Positions 1 to 7,746 of a stretch of DNA of 19,824 nt are shown here, piece by piece (position 1 is the first letter of the stretch; the number at the start of each line of letters is the position of its first letter). Both the position numbers and the translations under genes were made by a program. This stretch comes from JAMLHN01 sp035708745 (GTDB lineage: Bacteria; Chloroflexota; Chloroflexia; Thermomicrobiales; UBA6265). The DNA lies in assembly GCA_035708745.1 (NCBI GenBank), contig DASTFJ010000062.1, forward strand, positions 1-19,824, given 5' to 3'. Below the pieces are notes generated by a model, which saw only the letters and a program-made list of their open reading frames with translations, was not told the origin of the DNA and searched no databases.

Positions 1-182
1 CCGGGACGGTGGGTCAGCACGGTGCGCAATGGATACCACTCGGCCGCAACGCCGCACTGTTCCCAGATGGTTCCGAGCTCGTCCAGGCGCGTTCCCGCGC
101 GGGGAACCCAGCCATCGCCGCCGTGGGCGGAATCGTCCTGCTGAAGAATGTCGGTTGGACGGCCGGTGAATTCCTGGAGCAT
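1..182 (-). CDS. Arginine deiminase/amidinotransferase-superfamily protein, N-terminal fragment
   Basis: The window cuts this gene after 60 codons. The start is the ATG at 182-180, preceded by GGAG nine bases upstream on the minus strand. The visible protein opens with a polar leader, then GWVPRAGT, and ends EWYPLRTVLTHRP. That last stretch matches the first beta strand of the pentein (guanidine-modifying) superfamily, where an 'x-G/Y-x-L-R-x-V-L-x-H-R-P' motif begins the fold in arginine deiminases, dimethylarginine dimethylaminohydrolases and amidinotransferases. The catalytic Cys, His and Asp/Glu lie outside the window, so enzyme and substrate cannot be told apart. The gene lies 171 bases downstream of the M29 peptidase on the same strand, separated by a palindrome cluster. 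It could therefore be the end of the peptide locus or a separate unit. The family call rests on one motif. Confidence 0.55.
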   Translation of the reverse strand, partial: MLQEFTGRPTDILQQDDSAHGGDGWVPRAGTRLDELGTIWEQCGVAAEWYPLRTVLTHRP

Positions 183-230
183 CGGTTGGGTCTCCTTCGA
201 TTCGGGGTCGGTTGTAACGGTGCGGGAATA

Positions 231-357
231 GTAGCCTCGGCTCGCCCGGCACTAAAGTGACCGGGCTACTCAAGCGAAGTCCCTTCGGGACTGGGAATGC
301 GAGTCCCGAAGGGACTTCGCTTGCGTAGCCCTGGGTTTCAACCCAGGGCGGGGCTAC
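231..357. repeat. Cluster of GTAG/CTAC-bounded palindromes (REP-like)
   Basis: Three adjoining hairpins fill the gap between the amidinotransferase-like gene and the M29 peptidase. The first (231-269) starts GTAG and ends CTAC; its stem is GCCCGGCACT with AGTG-A-CCGGGC. The second is a long inverted repeat (263-292 with 302-331). The third (325-357) starts GTAG, has the arms CCCTGGGTT (329-337) and AACCCAGGG (340-348), and ends CTAC. The last CTAC supplies the stop codon of the minus-strand M29 gene. The GTAG tetranucleotide at the foot of a hairpin is the mark of REP elements mobilised by RAYT (TnpA-REP) transposases. No such transposase lies in the window, so the link is inference. The structures may also slow or end transcription from the minus strand. 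Confidence 0.6.
263..331. repeat. Long near-perfect inverted repeat, 30-bp arms
   Basis: Bases 263-292 and 302-331 are reverse complements at 29 of 30 positions (mismatch at 270/324), around a nine-base loop GGGAATGCG. Inside each arm a smaller palindrome, AGTCCC-TTC-GGGACT, can fold on its own, so the sequence can switch between one long cruciform and two short hairpins. No T-tract follows on either strand, so a classical Rho-independent terminator is not shown. It lies just downstream of the M29 gene on the minus strand. Confidence 0.8.
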
Positions 358-1313
358 CCGACGATCTCTACTTGCTCGCCATCCAGCCACAAGGTCGGAT
401 CGTGGTAGACGAAATCGAGATGAAGCGGCGCGTCGTTCGTGCCGCCGAAGTGGATGTTGCTGCCGAGGGCGATATGGCCAGTGCCGGCCACGCCTTCATC
501 TTCGACGATGACGCCGCGGATGATGCCGTTCGGGTTGAGCCCAAATGCGAATTCGGCCAGCTGGTAGACGGTGTCGGTGCCGGCGGCTTCGAGGGCGGCG
601 CGGACCTTCGCCGCGCCGTCGCCGCCGTCGATGGCGACCGCGCGGCCGTTTTCCACGGTGATGCGAATCGGCTCGGATAGCACCCCGGCGACCGAGGCGG
701 ACGCATCGATCACGACTACGCCGTTGGCGCTGGCTTCGAGTGGCGCGATGAACGCCTCGATATCAGGACAGCCGTTTTTCTCGCCTGGACGCTGCGCCAT
801 AGCGGTGATCGGCACGGCCCTGCGGCCGGTGAGGTCGACGGTCAAGTCGGTGCCGCCGGGCGCGGTCACCCGGGCGATACGCGCGTCGGAAAGCAGTTCG
901 GCCAGGCGGTACGCCCGGGGAGCCAGGGCCGGGAAATCGGCGAAGACGCCGCCCTCGCGTAGAACATCAGGGATGAAGGCGGTGAGTCCCAGGAAGCGCC
1001 GATTTTCTGCGTCCTGTACGGCGCGGGTGTGATAGAGCGCGCCACTGGTGAGGGCCAGGGTGACATCGGAGGCATGGATGGCAGCACGGACGGCATCCGG
1101 CGGTTCGGCGCCGGAGGGGACAGGCTTGGTGATGATGAGCGAGCCGATGCCGCTGGCTTCGGAAACCGCCTCCAACAGGGCGGTCATGACCGATAGCGGG
1201 CGGTTGGTGTCGGAGACGATAACGACCTGTTCGCCCGGTTGTACCGCTGCGCAAACTGACACGATGCGGCGGGCGCCGGGCATGAGGGTGTCGTCGATTG
1301 GAAAATCACTCAT
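354..1313 (-). CDS. M29-family (aminopeptidase T-like) metallopeptidase
   Basis: This 319-residue protein belongs to the aminopeptidase T/M29 group (COG2309), cytosolic dinuclear-metal enzymes that remove N-terminal residues from peptides. Candidate metal ligands sit in the family order: E214 (SEPI), E254 (AEFAFGLNP), H280 (GTGHIALG), H298 and D300 (PLHLDF). The chain is shorter than classical aminopeptidase T (about 400 residues). It resembles the short branch of the fold, which also contains the ring-cleaving NicX-type dioxygenases, so peptidase activity is likely but not certain. The ATG at 1313-1311 is chosen because it forms an ATGA overlap with the stop of dppC; an open frame continues upstream inside dppC but has no reason to be used. 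The stop codon lies inside a GTAG palindrome. Being last after dppB and dppC, it probably processes the imported peptides. Confidence 0.72.
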   Translation of the reverse strand: MSDFPIDDTLMPGARRIVSVCAAVQPGEQVVIVSDTNRPLSVMTALLEAVSEASGIGSLIITKPVPSGAEPPDAVRAAIHASDVTLALTSGALYHTRAVQDAENRRFLGLTAFIPDVLREGGVFADFPALAPRAYRLAELLSDARIARVTAPGGTDLTVDLTGRRAVPITAMAQRPGEKNGCPDIEAFIAPLEASANGVVVIDASASVAGVLSEPIRITVENGRAVAIDGGDGAAKVRAALEAAGTDTVYQLAEFAFGLNPNGIIRGVIVEDEGVAGTGHIALGSNIHFGGTNDAPLHLDFVYHDPTLWLDGEQVEIVG

Positions 1314-2194
1314 CGTTTCACCACCGGATCGAATGCGTCGCGCAGACCGTCGCCCGCGAGATTGAAGCCAATCACCGTCAGGGCGATTGCCACGCCCGGA
1401 AAGATGGCGATATAGGGTTCGGTGAGAATGTATTTCTGCGCGTCGCTGAGCATGCGGCCCCATTCCGAGGTGGGTGGCTGCGCGCCGACGCCGAGGTATC
1501 CCAGCGCGGAAACGAGCAGGATCGCGTTGCCGACCCCGATGGTCGACTGGATGATCACCGGGGTGAGGATATTCGGAAAGATGTGCTTGCGGATGATGCC
1601 TGCGCGCGACGTCCCGGTGACCTGAGCGGCGGTGACGTATTCCTGCCGCTTTACCGCCAATGCCGAGCCGCGCGCCAGCCGGGCATAGGCAGGGAGTCCG
1701 ACCAACGCGGCGGCGATCATGGCCGAGGTGAGGCCGGGTCCGAGTCGCGCGGCTAGCGTGATCGCCAGCAGGATGGCCGGGATAGCCAGCAGCAGATCGA
1801 TGAAGGCCATAAGCCAGAGTCCGACCTTGCCTTCCAGATAGCCGGCAATCAAGCCGATAGTCGTGCCGATGGAGAGCGCGACCGCGACCGCCGCCAGGGC
1901 CGACGCGAGGGAGATGCGAGCGCCGTTGACGGTGCGGGCGAAGATATCGCGCCCCAGCTCGTCGGTGCCGAACCAGTGGTCCCGGCTGGGATGGGCGAAG
2001 CGGTTGGGCACATCTTGCGCGCGCGGATCGGCAACCAGGAACGGTCCGACGATGGCGACGACCGCCAGTGCCAGCAGAATAACCGTGCCGGCCACTGCCA
2101 ACCGGTTGCGGGTGAATTGCCGGCCGATGCGTTTCCAGCGGCCACCGACGCGGGGAGCCCGATCGAGCAAGGGCTCGGTGATGAGGATCTCCAT
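1310..2194 (-). CDS. dppC: Peptide ABC transporter permease, DppC/OppC type
   Basis: This is the second inner-membrane subunit of a dipeptide/oligopeptide importer, 294 residues. A cytoplasmic N-terminus (about 1-30) leads into the first membrane helix (about 32-54). The periplasmic segment contains the DppC hallmark HWFGTDELGRDIFAR (73-87). Further helices follow. The EAA loop, which contacts the ATPase, is around 185-208 (EYVTAAQVTGTSRAGIIRKH). The start chosen is the ATG at 2194-2192, which shares one base with the dppB stop (TGATG) and implies translational coupling. The frame stays open ten codons upstream inside dppB. The 3' end overlaps the M29 gene by four bases (ATGA). The symbol is by family; whether the substrate is dipeptides, longer peptides or another compound cannot be read from the permease. 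Confidence 0.9.
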   Translation of the reverse strand: MEILITEPLLDRAPRVGGRWKRIGRQFTRNRLAVAGTVILLALAVVAIVGPFLVADPRAQDVPNRFAHPSRDHWFGTDELGRDIFARTVNGARISLASALAAVAVALSIGTTIGLIAGYLEGKVGLWLMAFIDLLLAIPAILLAITLAARLGPGLTSAMIAAALVGLPAYARLARGSALAVKRQEYVTAAQVTGTSRAGIIRKHIFPNILTPVIIQSTIGVGNAILLVSALGYLGVGAQPPTSEWGRMLSDAQKYILTEPYIAIFPGVAIALTVIGFNLAGDGLRDAFDPVVKR

Positions 2195-3198
2195 CAGGCG
2201 TACCGGATGCGCGGATCGAGCCACGAGTAGATCAGGTCGACCAGCAGGTTGAGGATGATGAAGATCGCCGCCAGGAGCAGCACGACGCCCTGCACGACCT
2301 GATAGTCACGGGCGAGGATGGCGTCGGCCGCCAGCTTGCCGACCCCCGGCCAGGAAAAGACCGTTTCGGTGACGACCGCGCCGCCCAAGAGTCCGCCCAG
2401 CTCGAGTCCAACCACGGTCACCACCGGGATGAAGGCATTGCGCAAGGCGTGGCGCCTGACCACCGCCGATTCCTTCAACCCCTTGGCGCGGGCAGTGCGG
2501 ATGTAGTCCAGGTCCATCGTTTCGATCATGGCGGCGCGCGTCATGCGCGCCACGATGGCGGCCGGCCAGCCGGCCAGGGTCAGGGCCGGCAGGATCAGAT
2601 GTTCCAGCGAATCGCGGAAGACGACCCAATTGCCGTGGAGCGCCGAATCGATGACCAGGAATGGCGCGGACGGATCGGCGCCGAGGCGGGGATTGACCCG
2701 GCCCGAAATCGGCAGCCAGCGCAGTTCCACCCCAAAGACGATGATCAGGATCATCCCGAGCCAGAAGGTGGGAATCGAGATACCGAGCAGCGCCCCGAGG
2801 GTGCTGGAGTAATCGAAAAACGAATCGCGCCGTACCCCGGCAACGATGCCGGCGATCAGCCCAATGGTGGTGCCGATCAGCATGGCCGCCATTGCCAACT
2901 CGATGGTGGCCGGGAAGCGGGAGAGGACTTCGTCGGTGACGGTGTCGTTGGAGCGATAGGAGCGGCCGAGGTCGCCTTTCAGGGCGTCCTGCGCGAAGTC
3001 GGCGTATTGCACCGCCAATGGCCGGTTCAACCCCATCTCGTCCCGCAACCGCGCGATCGATTCCGCGTCCGCTCGCGGGCCGAGAATCTGCTGGGCGGGA
3101 TCGCCTCCGGCGGAGTGGAGCATGAGAAAGACGACGATCGAGACGCCGATCAGGACCGGGACGGCGATGAGAATGCGCTGCAGCATATAGCGGGCCAT
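2194..3198 (-). CDS. dppB: Peptide ABC transporter permease, DppB/OppB type
   Basis: This is the first permease subunit of the peptide importer, 334 residues, the usual length for the family. The first membrane helix (about 8-29, RILIAVPVLIGVSIVVFLML) directly follows the start, as in DppB. A periplasmic domain contains DEMGLNRPLAVQYADF (53-68). The EAA coupling loop is at 231-252 (DYIRTARAKGLKESAVVRRH), and the protein ends with the typical LIYSWLDPRIRY. The ATG at 3198 is the only plausible start, since no in-frame start is near upstream; the ribosome-binding site is weak. The gene overlaps dppC by one base. A 170-base gap separates it from the upstream M24 gene, so it may have its own promoter or be read through. 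Confidence 0.9.
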   Translation of the reverse strand: MARYMLQRILIAVPVLIGVSIVVFLMLHSAGGDPAQQILGPRADAESIARLRDEMGLNRPLAVQYADFAQDALKGDLGRSYRSNDTVTDEVLSRFPATIELAMAAMLIGTTIGLIAGIVAGVRRDSFFDYSSTLGALLGISIPTFWLGMILIIVFGVELRWLPISGRVNPRLGADPSAPFLVIDSALHGNWVVFRDSLEHLILPALTLAGWPAAIVARMTRAAMIETMDLDYIRTARAKGLKESAVVRRHALRNAFIPVVTVVGLELGGLLGGAVVTETVFSWPGVGKLAADAILARDYQVVQGVVLLLAAIFIILNLLVDLIYSWLDPRIRYA

Positions 3199-3368
3199 GA
3201 GATCAGGTGTCCGTCCTGGTTTTGAGATGGATGGTTGATCGGTTGTGGATTGGCTGTGGGCTGCCGGATCGGCTCACCCCAGAGGGATTGGGGGTGAGGC
3301 GAAAACGGGAACTGACGCCTGGCTTCCGTACCACGCCTGAGTGCATTGCACGCATTCCCATCAAGGTC
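3199..3368. other. 170-base gap with one hairpin, no gene
   Basis: This separates the M24 peptidase stop from the dppB start, both on the minus strand. It contains an inverted repeat CTCACCCC (3273-3280) and GGGGTGAG (3291-3298) with a ten-base loop. No T-run follows on the minus strand, so it is a weak terminator candidate at best and may be a small dispersed palindrome. I see no convincing -35/-10 pair. Confidence 0.4.
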
Positions 3369-4613
3369 CTACCGCTCCATCGCCAACTGGAACGGCAGCG
3401 AATCCAGCATCTCGTGTCCGTCTTCCGTCACGAGCACCATTCGTTCGAGCTGAAACGCGCCGACCCCATACAGGTAGTACGGCATTTCCAGACTGAGGAC
3501 CATATTCGGCGCGAGGGGACGGTGTTCCATCGGGGCGATGAAGGGCGATTCTTCGAAATGTTGAGTCAGGCCGTCGCTGTGACCCAGGTGGCCGCGACTG
3601 TAGTTTGGGAAACCGGCGCGGTGCATAGCGCCGGAGCCGGTGGCATAGAGCTGGGCAAAAGTGATGCCGGGCGCAACGGCCGCGGTCATTTCGTGCAGGG
3701 CATGCAGGAGCGCATCGTAGATAGCCTGTTGATCGGGAGTTGGATCGACGGCATACGTGCGGCCGACATCACTGTGATAGCCGGCGATATCGACCTGCAT
3801 GTCGAATTTTACGGTCTGGCCGCGCTCGACCCGGCCAGGCGACTCGAGGCCAAGGCCGATCGCGGCGACCCCTTCCGATTGCTGGAATTGGCCGAAGCGC
3901 GGGTCGCCGGCGGCCGCGTGGTGAACGGCGATGTGGTAGGCGCCGTTGACCGCCAGCTCGGATTGGTCGAGCTCGAGGGATTTCGCCGCTTCGCTGATGC
4001 CGATTTCGACCAGCTCGCAGGCGAGGCGCAGAAACTCGATTTCTTCCGGGTCCTTGACCGCGCGTAGATCGTCGAAGATCTCGTCGTATGGAAGGGCGAG
4101 CGTGTTACCCAACTGGCGCACGAGGAGGCCGACCGAGAAATCGTCGACTTCATCGAGATCGACACCGATCCTGCGGGCATCCGGCGCGATATGGCGAATC
4201 GCATCTCCAACTCGATCGAAGACCTCCTGCATGTCGAACTGCGCCGGACGCTCGACCGGGTGGGGCCGTGCCCGCTGGGTGCGTTCGGCGATCGACCCGC
4301 CGGTGATCCCGCGGACATCGACCGATTCGGTCCAGCTGGTATAGGGAAACCAGGCGAAATCCGATTCGGGAGTGCGGGGATCGCGTCCGAACTCGCCGGA
4401 GACGATCGCTTTGCGGCCGTTCTTGCCGATGACTGCCGCGAAGAGCCCCGGCAACCGCCAGTGGGTGGCAATGTAGTTGCCGAACCCGGCCAGGTAGCGC
4501 GCGTTTTCCGGTGTCAGCGCCAGCAGTGCATCGAGGTTGTGCCGCTCGATGGCGTCCTGGATCCGCTCCCAACGGTTGGCACCCTGATACCACTCCCGGC
4601 CGGGCATGGTCAT
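3369..4613 (-). CDS. M24-family metallopeptidase (Xaa-Pro dipeptidase/aminopeptidase-like)
   Basis: This is a 414-residue pita-bread-fold hydrolase. An N-terminal creatinase-like domain (about 15-180) precedes the catalytic domain (about 190-405). All five metal ligands of M24 can be placed: D271 and D282 (FDMQVDIAGYHSDVGRTY), H345 (RGHLGHSDG), E376 (LSLEMPYY) and E390 (QLERMVLVTEDG). It is therefore probably active, cutting bonds next to proline in short peptides. Creatinase and ectoine hydrolase share the fold, so a non-peptide amide substrate is possible. The start ATG at 4613 overlaps the stop of the upstream PLP-enzyme gene (ATGA). A second ATG two codons on (4607) is better spaced from a GAAGG ribosome-binding site and may be the true start. 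Confidence 0.87.
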   Translation of the reverse strand: MTMPGREWYQGANRWERIQDAIERHNLDALLALTPENARYLAGFGNYIATHWRLPGLFAAVIGKNGRKAIVSGEFGRDPRTPESDFAWFPYTSWTESVDVRGITGGSIAERTQRARPHPVERPAQFDMQEVFDRVGDAIRHIAPDARRIGVDLDEVDDFSVGLLVRQLGNTLALPYDEIFDDLRAVKDPEEIEFLRLACELVEIGISEAAKSLELDQSELAVNGAYHIAVHHAAAGDPRFGQFQQSEGVAAIGLGLESPGRVERGQTVKFDMQVDIAGYHSDVGRTYAVDPTPDQQAIYDALLHALHEMTAAVAPGITFAQLYATGSGAMHRAGFPNYSRGHLGHSDGLTQHFEESPFIAPMEHRPLAPNMVLSLEMPYYLYGVGAFQLERMVLVTEDGHEMLDSLPFQLAMER

Positions 4614-5770
4614 GCCTTCGCTGATTGTTCGACGAGCGCGGTCAGCCGGTCGAGATCGGTTTCGTCATTCCAGAAATGTGTGCCGACCCGCACCCCGCCG
4701 CCGCGCCGCCCGAAGAGAACGTTGGCGGCTTTGCCGGCATCGACCAAGGTATCGTCGCGTTCGATGGAGCCGAGTGTGAAAGTGAGATAGGAGGATCGAT
4801 GTTGGAGATCGCGACTGCTGGTGATCTCCACCGGCAGTGTATCGAGTTTGTCGATGAGCAGGTCGGTCAGCTCGATGACGCGCCGGGCGATCACGTCACT
4901 CCCGACCTCAGCGTGCAGCCCGATCGATTCGGCCAGGGCGCAGACACCGATCCAGTTGAGCGCGCCACCCTGATAGCGGATGGCGCTGTCGGCCCAATCG
5001 AGATCGTAGTTCGGGAAGGGCCAGCCAGATCGGACGCTATAGCGTCCGGGGCTGGTCGGCACGATCTGGTCCTGTGCGGATTCGCTGATGTAGAGGACCG
5101 AGATGCCGTGGGGGCCCATCAGCCACTTGTAGCCGACGCAGACGAGCGCGTCGATTCCCCAGGCGGTGACGTCGACTGGGATGGCGCCCAGCGATTGGCT
5201 GGCATCGACCACGAAGAGCGCGCCGTGCGCATGTGCCAGCAGGCCGATGGTGGCGAGATCGTTGCGGTAGCCGGAGTTGAAATCGACATGGCTGATGACG
5301 ACAGCACGGGTCTGGTCATCGATCACGGCATCGATTGCTTCCAGGTCGGTTTCGATTCCGTTGGGCGTGGCAAAGCGGGCGTCGACGCCGTAGCGAGCGA
5401 GCCGGGTCCAGGGAAGCACGAACGACGGATATTCGCCTTGCACCAACACCACGTTGTCGCCCGGTTGCCAGCCGATGCCGTTGGCGATGGCAGCCGTGGC
5501 ATCGGCGGCGTTGGTCAGGTAGGCGAAGCGATCCGGTGTCGTGTTGAGCAGCTCGCCGAGAAAGCGATTCGCATCGGCCAGATAGTCCTCACGATTGCGA
5601 ACCTGGGCGAGCGGATTCGCCAGGAGCTCGGCCCGCTCCACGATCACCCGCCGGGTGCGCTCCGGCGCCGGTGAATCGGAGGCATGGTCGAGGTAGGCCA
5701 AGTCGGCCACCGCCGCGAACTCGGTGTCGCGCAGTTGTTTGGCTTGGGCATCGGAGTCGGTCAGTGGCAT
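4610..5770 (-). CDS. Class V aminotransferase-fold PLP enzyme
   Basis: This 386-residue fold-type I PLP enzyme is of the class V group (isopenicillin N epimerase/cysteine desulfurase-like). The cofactor pocket is clear: ALFVVDASQSLG (184-195) with D189 to bind the pyridine nitrogen, and GYKWLMGPHG (213-222) with K215 as the Schiff-base lysine. The N-terminal AYLDHASDSPAP is the usual substrate-side opening of the family. The ATG at 5770 is chosen because the leader upstream (to 6034) runs through repeat DNA and has no family similarity; AGGA lies about ten bases upstream. It overlaps the M24 gene by four bases, so the two are co-translated. Members of this group act as transaminases, epimerases, lyases or desulfurases; the peptide context suggests work on an amino acid released by the peptidases, but the substrate is not shown. 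Confidence 0.85.
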   Translation of the reverse strand: MPLTDSDAQAKQLRDTEFAAVADLAYLDHASDSPAPERTRRVIVERAELLANPLAQVRNREDYLADANRFLGELLNTTPDRFAYLTNAADATAAIANGIGWQPGDNVVLVQGEYPSFVLPWTRLARYGVDARFATPNGIETDLEAIDAVIDDQTRAVVISHVDFNSGYRNDLATIGLLAHAHGALFVVDASQSLGAIPVDVTAWGIDALVCVGYKWLMGPHGISVLYISESAQDQIVPTSPGRYSVRSGWPFPNYDLDWADSAIRYQGGALNWIGVCALAESIGLHAEVGSDVIARRVIELTDLLIDKLDTLPVEITSSRDLQHRSSYLTFTLGSIERDDTLVDAGKAANVLFGRRGGGVRVGTHFWNDETDLDRLTALVEQSAKA

Positions 5771-5827
5771 GGATTCGATCCTGTCGTTGGTCGGTTTTGG
5801 CAAGGCGCAATCCACGCCCATAACCAT

Positions 5828-5861
5828 GTCATTCTGACCTCCGGCGAAGAATCTCGCTCGT
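5828..5861 (+). repeat. Dispersed repeat, GTCATTCTGA type, copy A
   Basis: The stretch begins GTCATTCTGA, continues with a GCGAAGAATCTCGC core, and ends GCTCG. A diverged second copy lies on the minus strand at 8129-8162. Similar short intergenic sequences are common in Chloroflexota and other GC-rich genomes as I recall them; that needs a genome search. Confidence 0.4.
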
Positions 5862-5900
5862 GAGCACGCCGAAAAACCCATTCCCCGCCCGCGACCACCT

Positions 5901-6051
5901 GGTAGCGGCGGCTCCCTGTGGCCGCCCATGTTGGGGACACCATCCGCCCGCGGTGGCACAGAGATTCGGGACGAATTTCCCACGAACGAGCGTGCCCCAA
6001 TCGAGCGAACGTGCGGCGCGGCAAGGGCGCCCACGGGGAGGCGCCCCTACC
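5901..6051. repeat. Inverted pair of 30-bp REP-like hairpins flanking about 90 bases
   Basis: Bases 5901-5930 (+) and 6022-6051 (-) are two copies of one element, both starting GGTAG and agreeing at 25 of 30 positions. Copy 1 has stem GGCGGC/GCCGCC (5907-5912, 5921-5926) and loop TCCCTGTG. Copy 2 has stem GGGCGCC/GGCGCCC (6025-6031, 6040-6046) and, read on its own strand, loop TCCCCGTG. Positions 11 and 22 of the element, which pair in the stem, have both changed (G-C to C-G), so pairing is conserved. The pair faces inward with GTAG at 5902-5905 and CTAC at 6047-6050, like a BIME or a tiny MITE. The interior holds further short palindromes, e.g. ATTCG-GGA-CGAAT. It sits between the receptor gene and the PLP-enzyme gene; the rest of the 5771-6075 gap holds no gene. 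Confidence 0.65.
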
Positions 6052-6075
6052 CTGCAATCGTCATCAGGTCCCAGA

Positions 6076-7746
6076 TTATGCGATGTCGACCGGGCGCAGG
6101 ACGATGTTGCCGATCGGGGAGAGGACCAGACCGGTGACGCCCGCGACAGTGCCGATGGCGCGTTTCGGGTAGCCGAGGAAGACGCTGACCGACTCGTCGA
6201 GCAGGATGCCCTGGATCTGCTTGTAGAGATCTGCGCGGGTGGCCTGGTCGGTTTCGGTCTGCGCCTGAGCGGTCAGATCGATGATCTGGTCATTGCTCAG
6301 CCCCAGGCGAGTTTCGGCGCGCGGCGAGGCGAAGAGCGAATAGATGATGTTGTCCGGGTCGCCGTTGTCCCAGGTCCAGTCGTTCAGGAAGGCGCCCACT
6401 TCGCCGGCGGTGTTAAGAGCGTCGAAGAACTCGGCATCCTCGAGTGACACCAGATTGACGGTCACCCCCACCGCGGCCAAATCGGCCTGGACCAGCTGAC
6501 CGAGGATGGGCCAGAAGGAATTGGTCCGGTTGTAGAGATCGAAGCTCAGCTCCGTCACGCCCGATTCGGCGATGAGGGACGTGGCCTGATCGGGATCGAG
6601 TGCGTATGTGGTCTCCAGGCTCTCGTCGTAGCCGAGCAGCCCCGGCGCGATCGGTCCGCCGCCCAGGGTGTAGTTGCCATAGAAGACCGCATCGGAGATG
6701 TTCTGCTTGTTGATGGCGTATTGAAGCGCCTGGCGGAATTGCTTGTTGTCGAACGGCGCGACCGATTGGTTGAAGCCGAGAAACTGCACATTCCAGAAAT
6801 CCCCTGTGATCAGCTGCAGATCGGGGTTGCCCTCGACCGAGGCGACATCTTTGAAGTCGATCTGGTTGGCGACATCGATGCCGCCGGTGGTCAGCTCGGC
6901 GATGCGCACGGTGTCGTCCGCAATGGTGCGGAAGACCACCTTGTCCAGCGCCGGGCGGCCGCCCCAGTAGTCATCATTGGCGGTCAGCACCAGCTCGACA
7001 TCCTTGGTCCAGGAATCGAGCTTGAACGGACCGGTGCCAGCGGCGTGATCGCTGTAATCGGCGCCGTAGGTTTCCAGCGCGGTCGGGCTGACGATGCCGC
7101 CCGCGAACACGGCCAGGTTGGCCGGCAGCAGGGTGATCGGGCGCTTGAGGGTGATGGTCAGCTCGAAGTCGCCGGTGGCAGCCACGGTGTCGACCTCGGC
7201 GAAGACGATTTCCACATAGGGAAAATTGTCCTGGTGGAGTGGGTTCTCCGGGTCGAGCTGCCGCAGGAAATTGGTTTCGACCGCCTTGGCATCGAGGGGG
7301 GTGCCGTCGTGGAAGGTGACGCCCTCACGGATCTTGAAGACCGTGGTGAGCCCATCGTCGGAGACCGTCCAGCTCTCTGCCAGTGCCGGCTCGATTTCAG
7401 CGGTGCCGTTTTTGTAGCGGGTCAGACCCTCGGTGATGTTCTCGTTGATGGGAATGATGTCGCCGTAGCCATTGCCGCCGGCCACGGCCGGGTCGAGCTG
7501 CACGGTCGCTTGTGGGATGGCGACGATCAGGGTTTTCTCGTTTTGCAGTGAGAAGCGGGGCGCAGCCGTGTTGCCGGCCGAGGTGGCACCGGCCTGCCGG
7601 ACTCCCACCTGCCAGAGAGCGGTGGCGGCCGCTCCGGCAATGCCGAGCCGGGCGAGATTGGCGAAGAACTGGCGCCGGTCGAGCTCAGCCGCATCGAGCG
7701 ATGCCACCAGAGCGCGAAGATCGGTCGATTCGTTCGGATTGGTCAT
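6076..7746 (-). CDS. Peptide ABC transporter substrate-binding protein (SBP family 5)
   Basis: This 556-residue extracytoplasmic receptor belongs to the DppA/OppA family (SBP_bac_5). The N-terminus has a twin-arginine-like export signal: DRRQFF (23-28), then a hydrophobic stretch to about residue 48. The mature part starts near residue 65. Family landmarks are ITEGLTRY, EPALAESWTVSDDGLTTVF, IREGVTFHDGTPLDA, GTGPFKLDSW, and RQALQYAINKQNI in the middle. It binds peptides or similar solutes outside the membrane and hands them to DppB/DppC. The start at 7746 is fixed by a strong GGAGGA (7752-7757) five bases upstream. It is the first gene of the locus in transcription order, as is usual for the most abundant component. 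A 305-base repeat-bearing gap follows before the PLP-enzyme gene, which may lower downstream expression. Confidence 0.92.
   Translation of the reverse strand: MTNPNESTDLRALVASLDAAELDRRQFFANLARLGIAGAAATALWQVGVRQAGATSAGNTAAPRFSLQNEKTLIVAIPQATVQLDPAVAGGNGYGDIIPINENITEGLTRYKNGTAEIEPALAESWTVSDDGLTTVFKIREGVTFHDGTPLDAKAVETNFLRQLDPENPLHQDNFPYVEIVFAEVDTVAATGDFELTITLKRPITLLPANLAVFAGGIVSPTALETYGADYSDHAAGTGPFKLDSWTKDVELVLTANDDYWGGRPALDKVVFRTIADDTVRIAELTTGGIDVANQIDFKDVASVEGNPDLQLITGDFWNVQFLGFNQSVAPFDNKQFRQALQYAINKQNISDAVFYGNYTLGGGPIAPGLLGYDESLETTYALDPDQATSLIAESGVTELSFDLYNRTNSFWPILGQLVQADLAAVGVTVNLVSLEDAEFFDALNTAGEVGAFLNDWTWDNGDPDNIIYSLFASPRAETRLGLSNDQIIDLTAQAQTETDQATRADLYKQIQGILLDESVSVFLGYPKRAIGTVAGVTGLVLSPIGNIVLRPVDIA

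Noticed and set aside
3273..3298. CTCACCCC/GGGGTGAG hairpin considered as a firm terminator of the M24 gene.
   Set aside because: It lacks a T-tract on the minus strand and lies 70 bases beyond the stop; kept only as a feature of the gap.
4625..5674. Long plus-strand open frame (349 codons).
   Set aside because: It is antisense to the class V PLP enzyme, whose motifs are convincing; long antisense frames are expected in GC-rich coding DNA.
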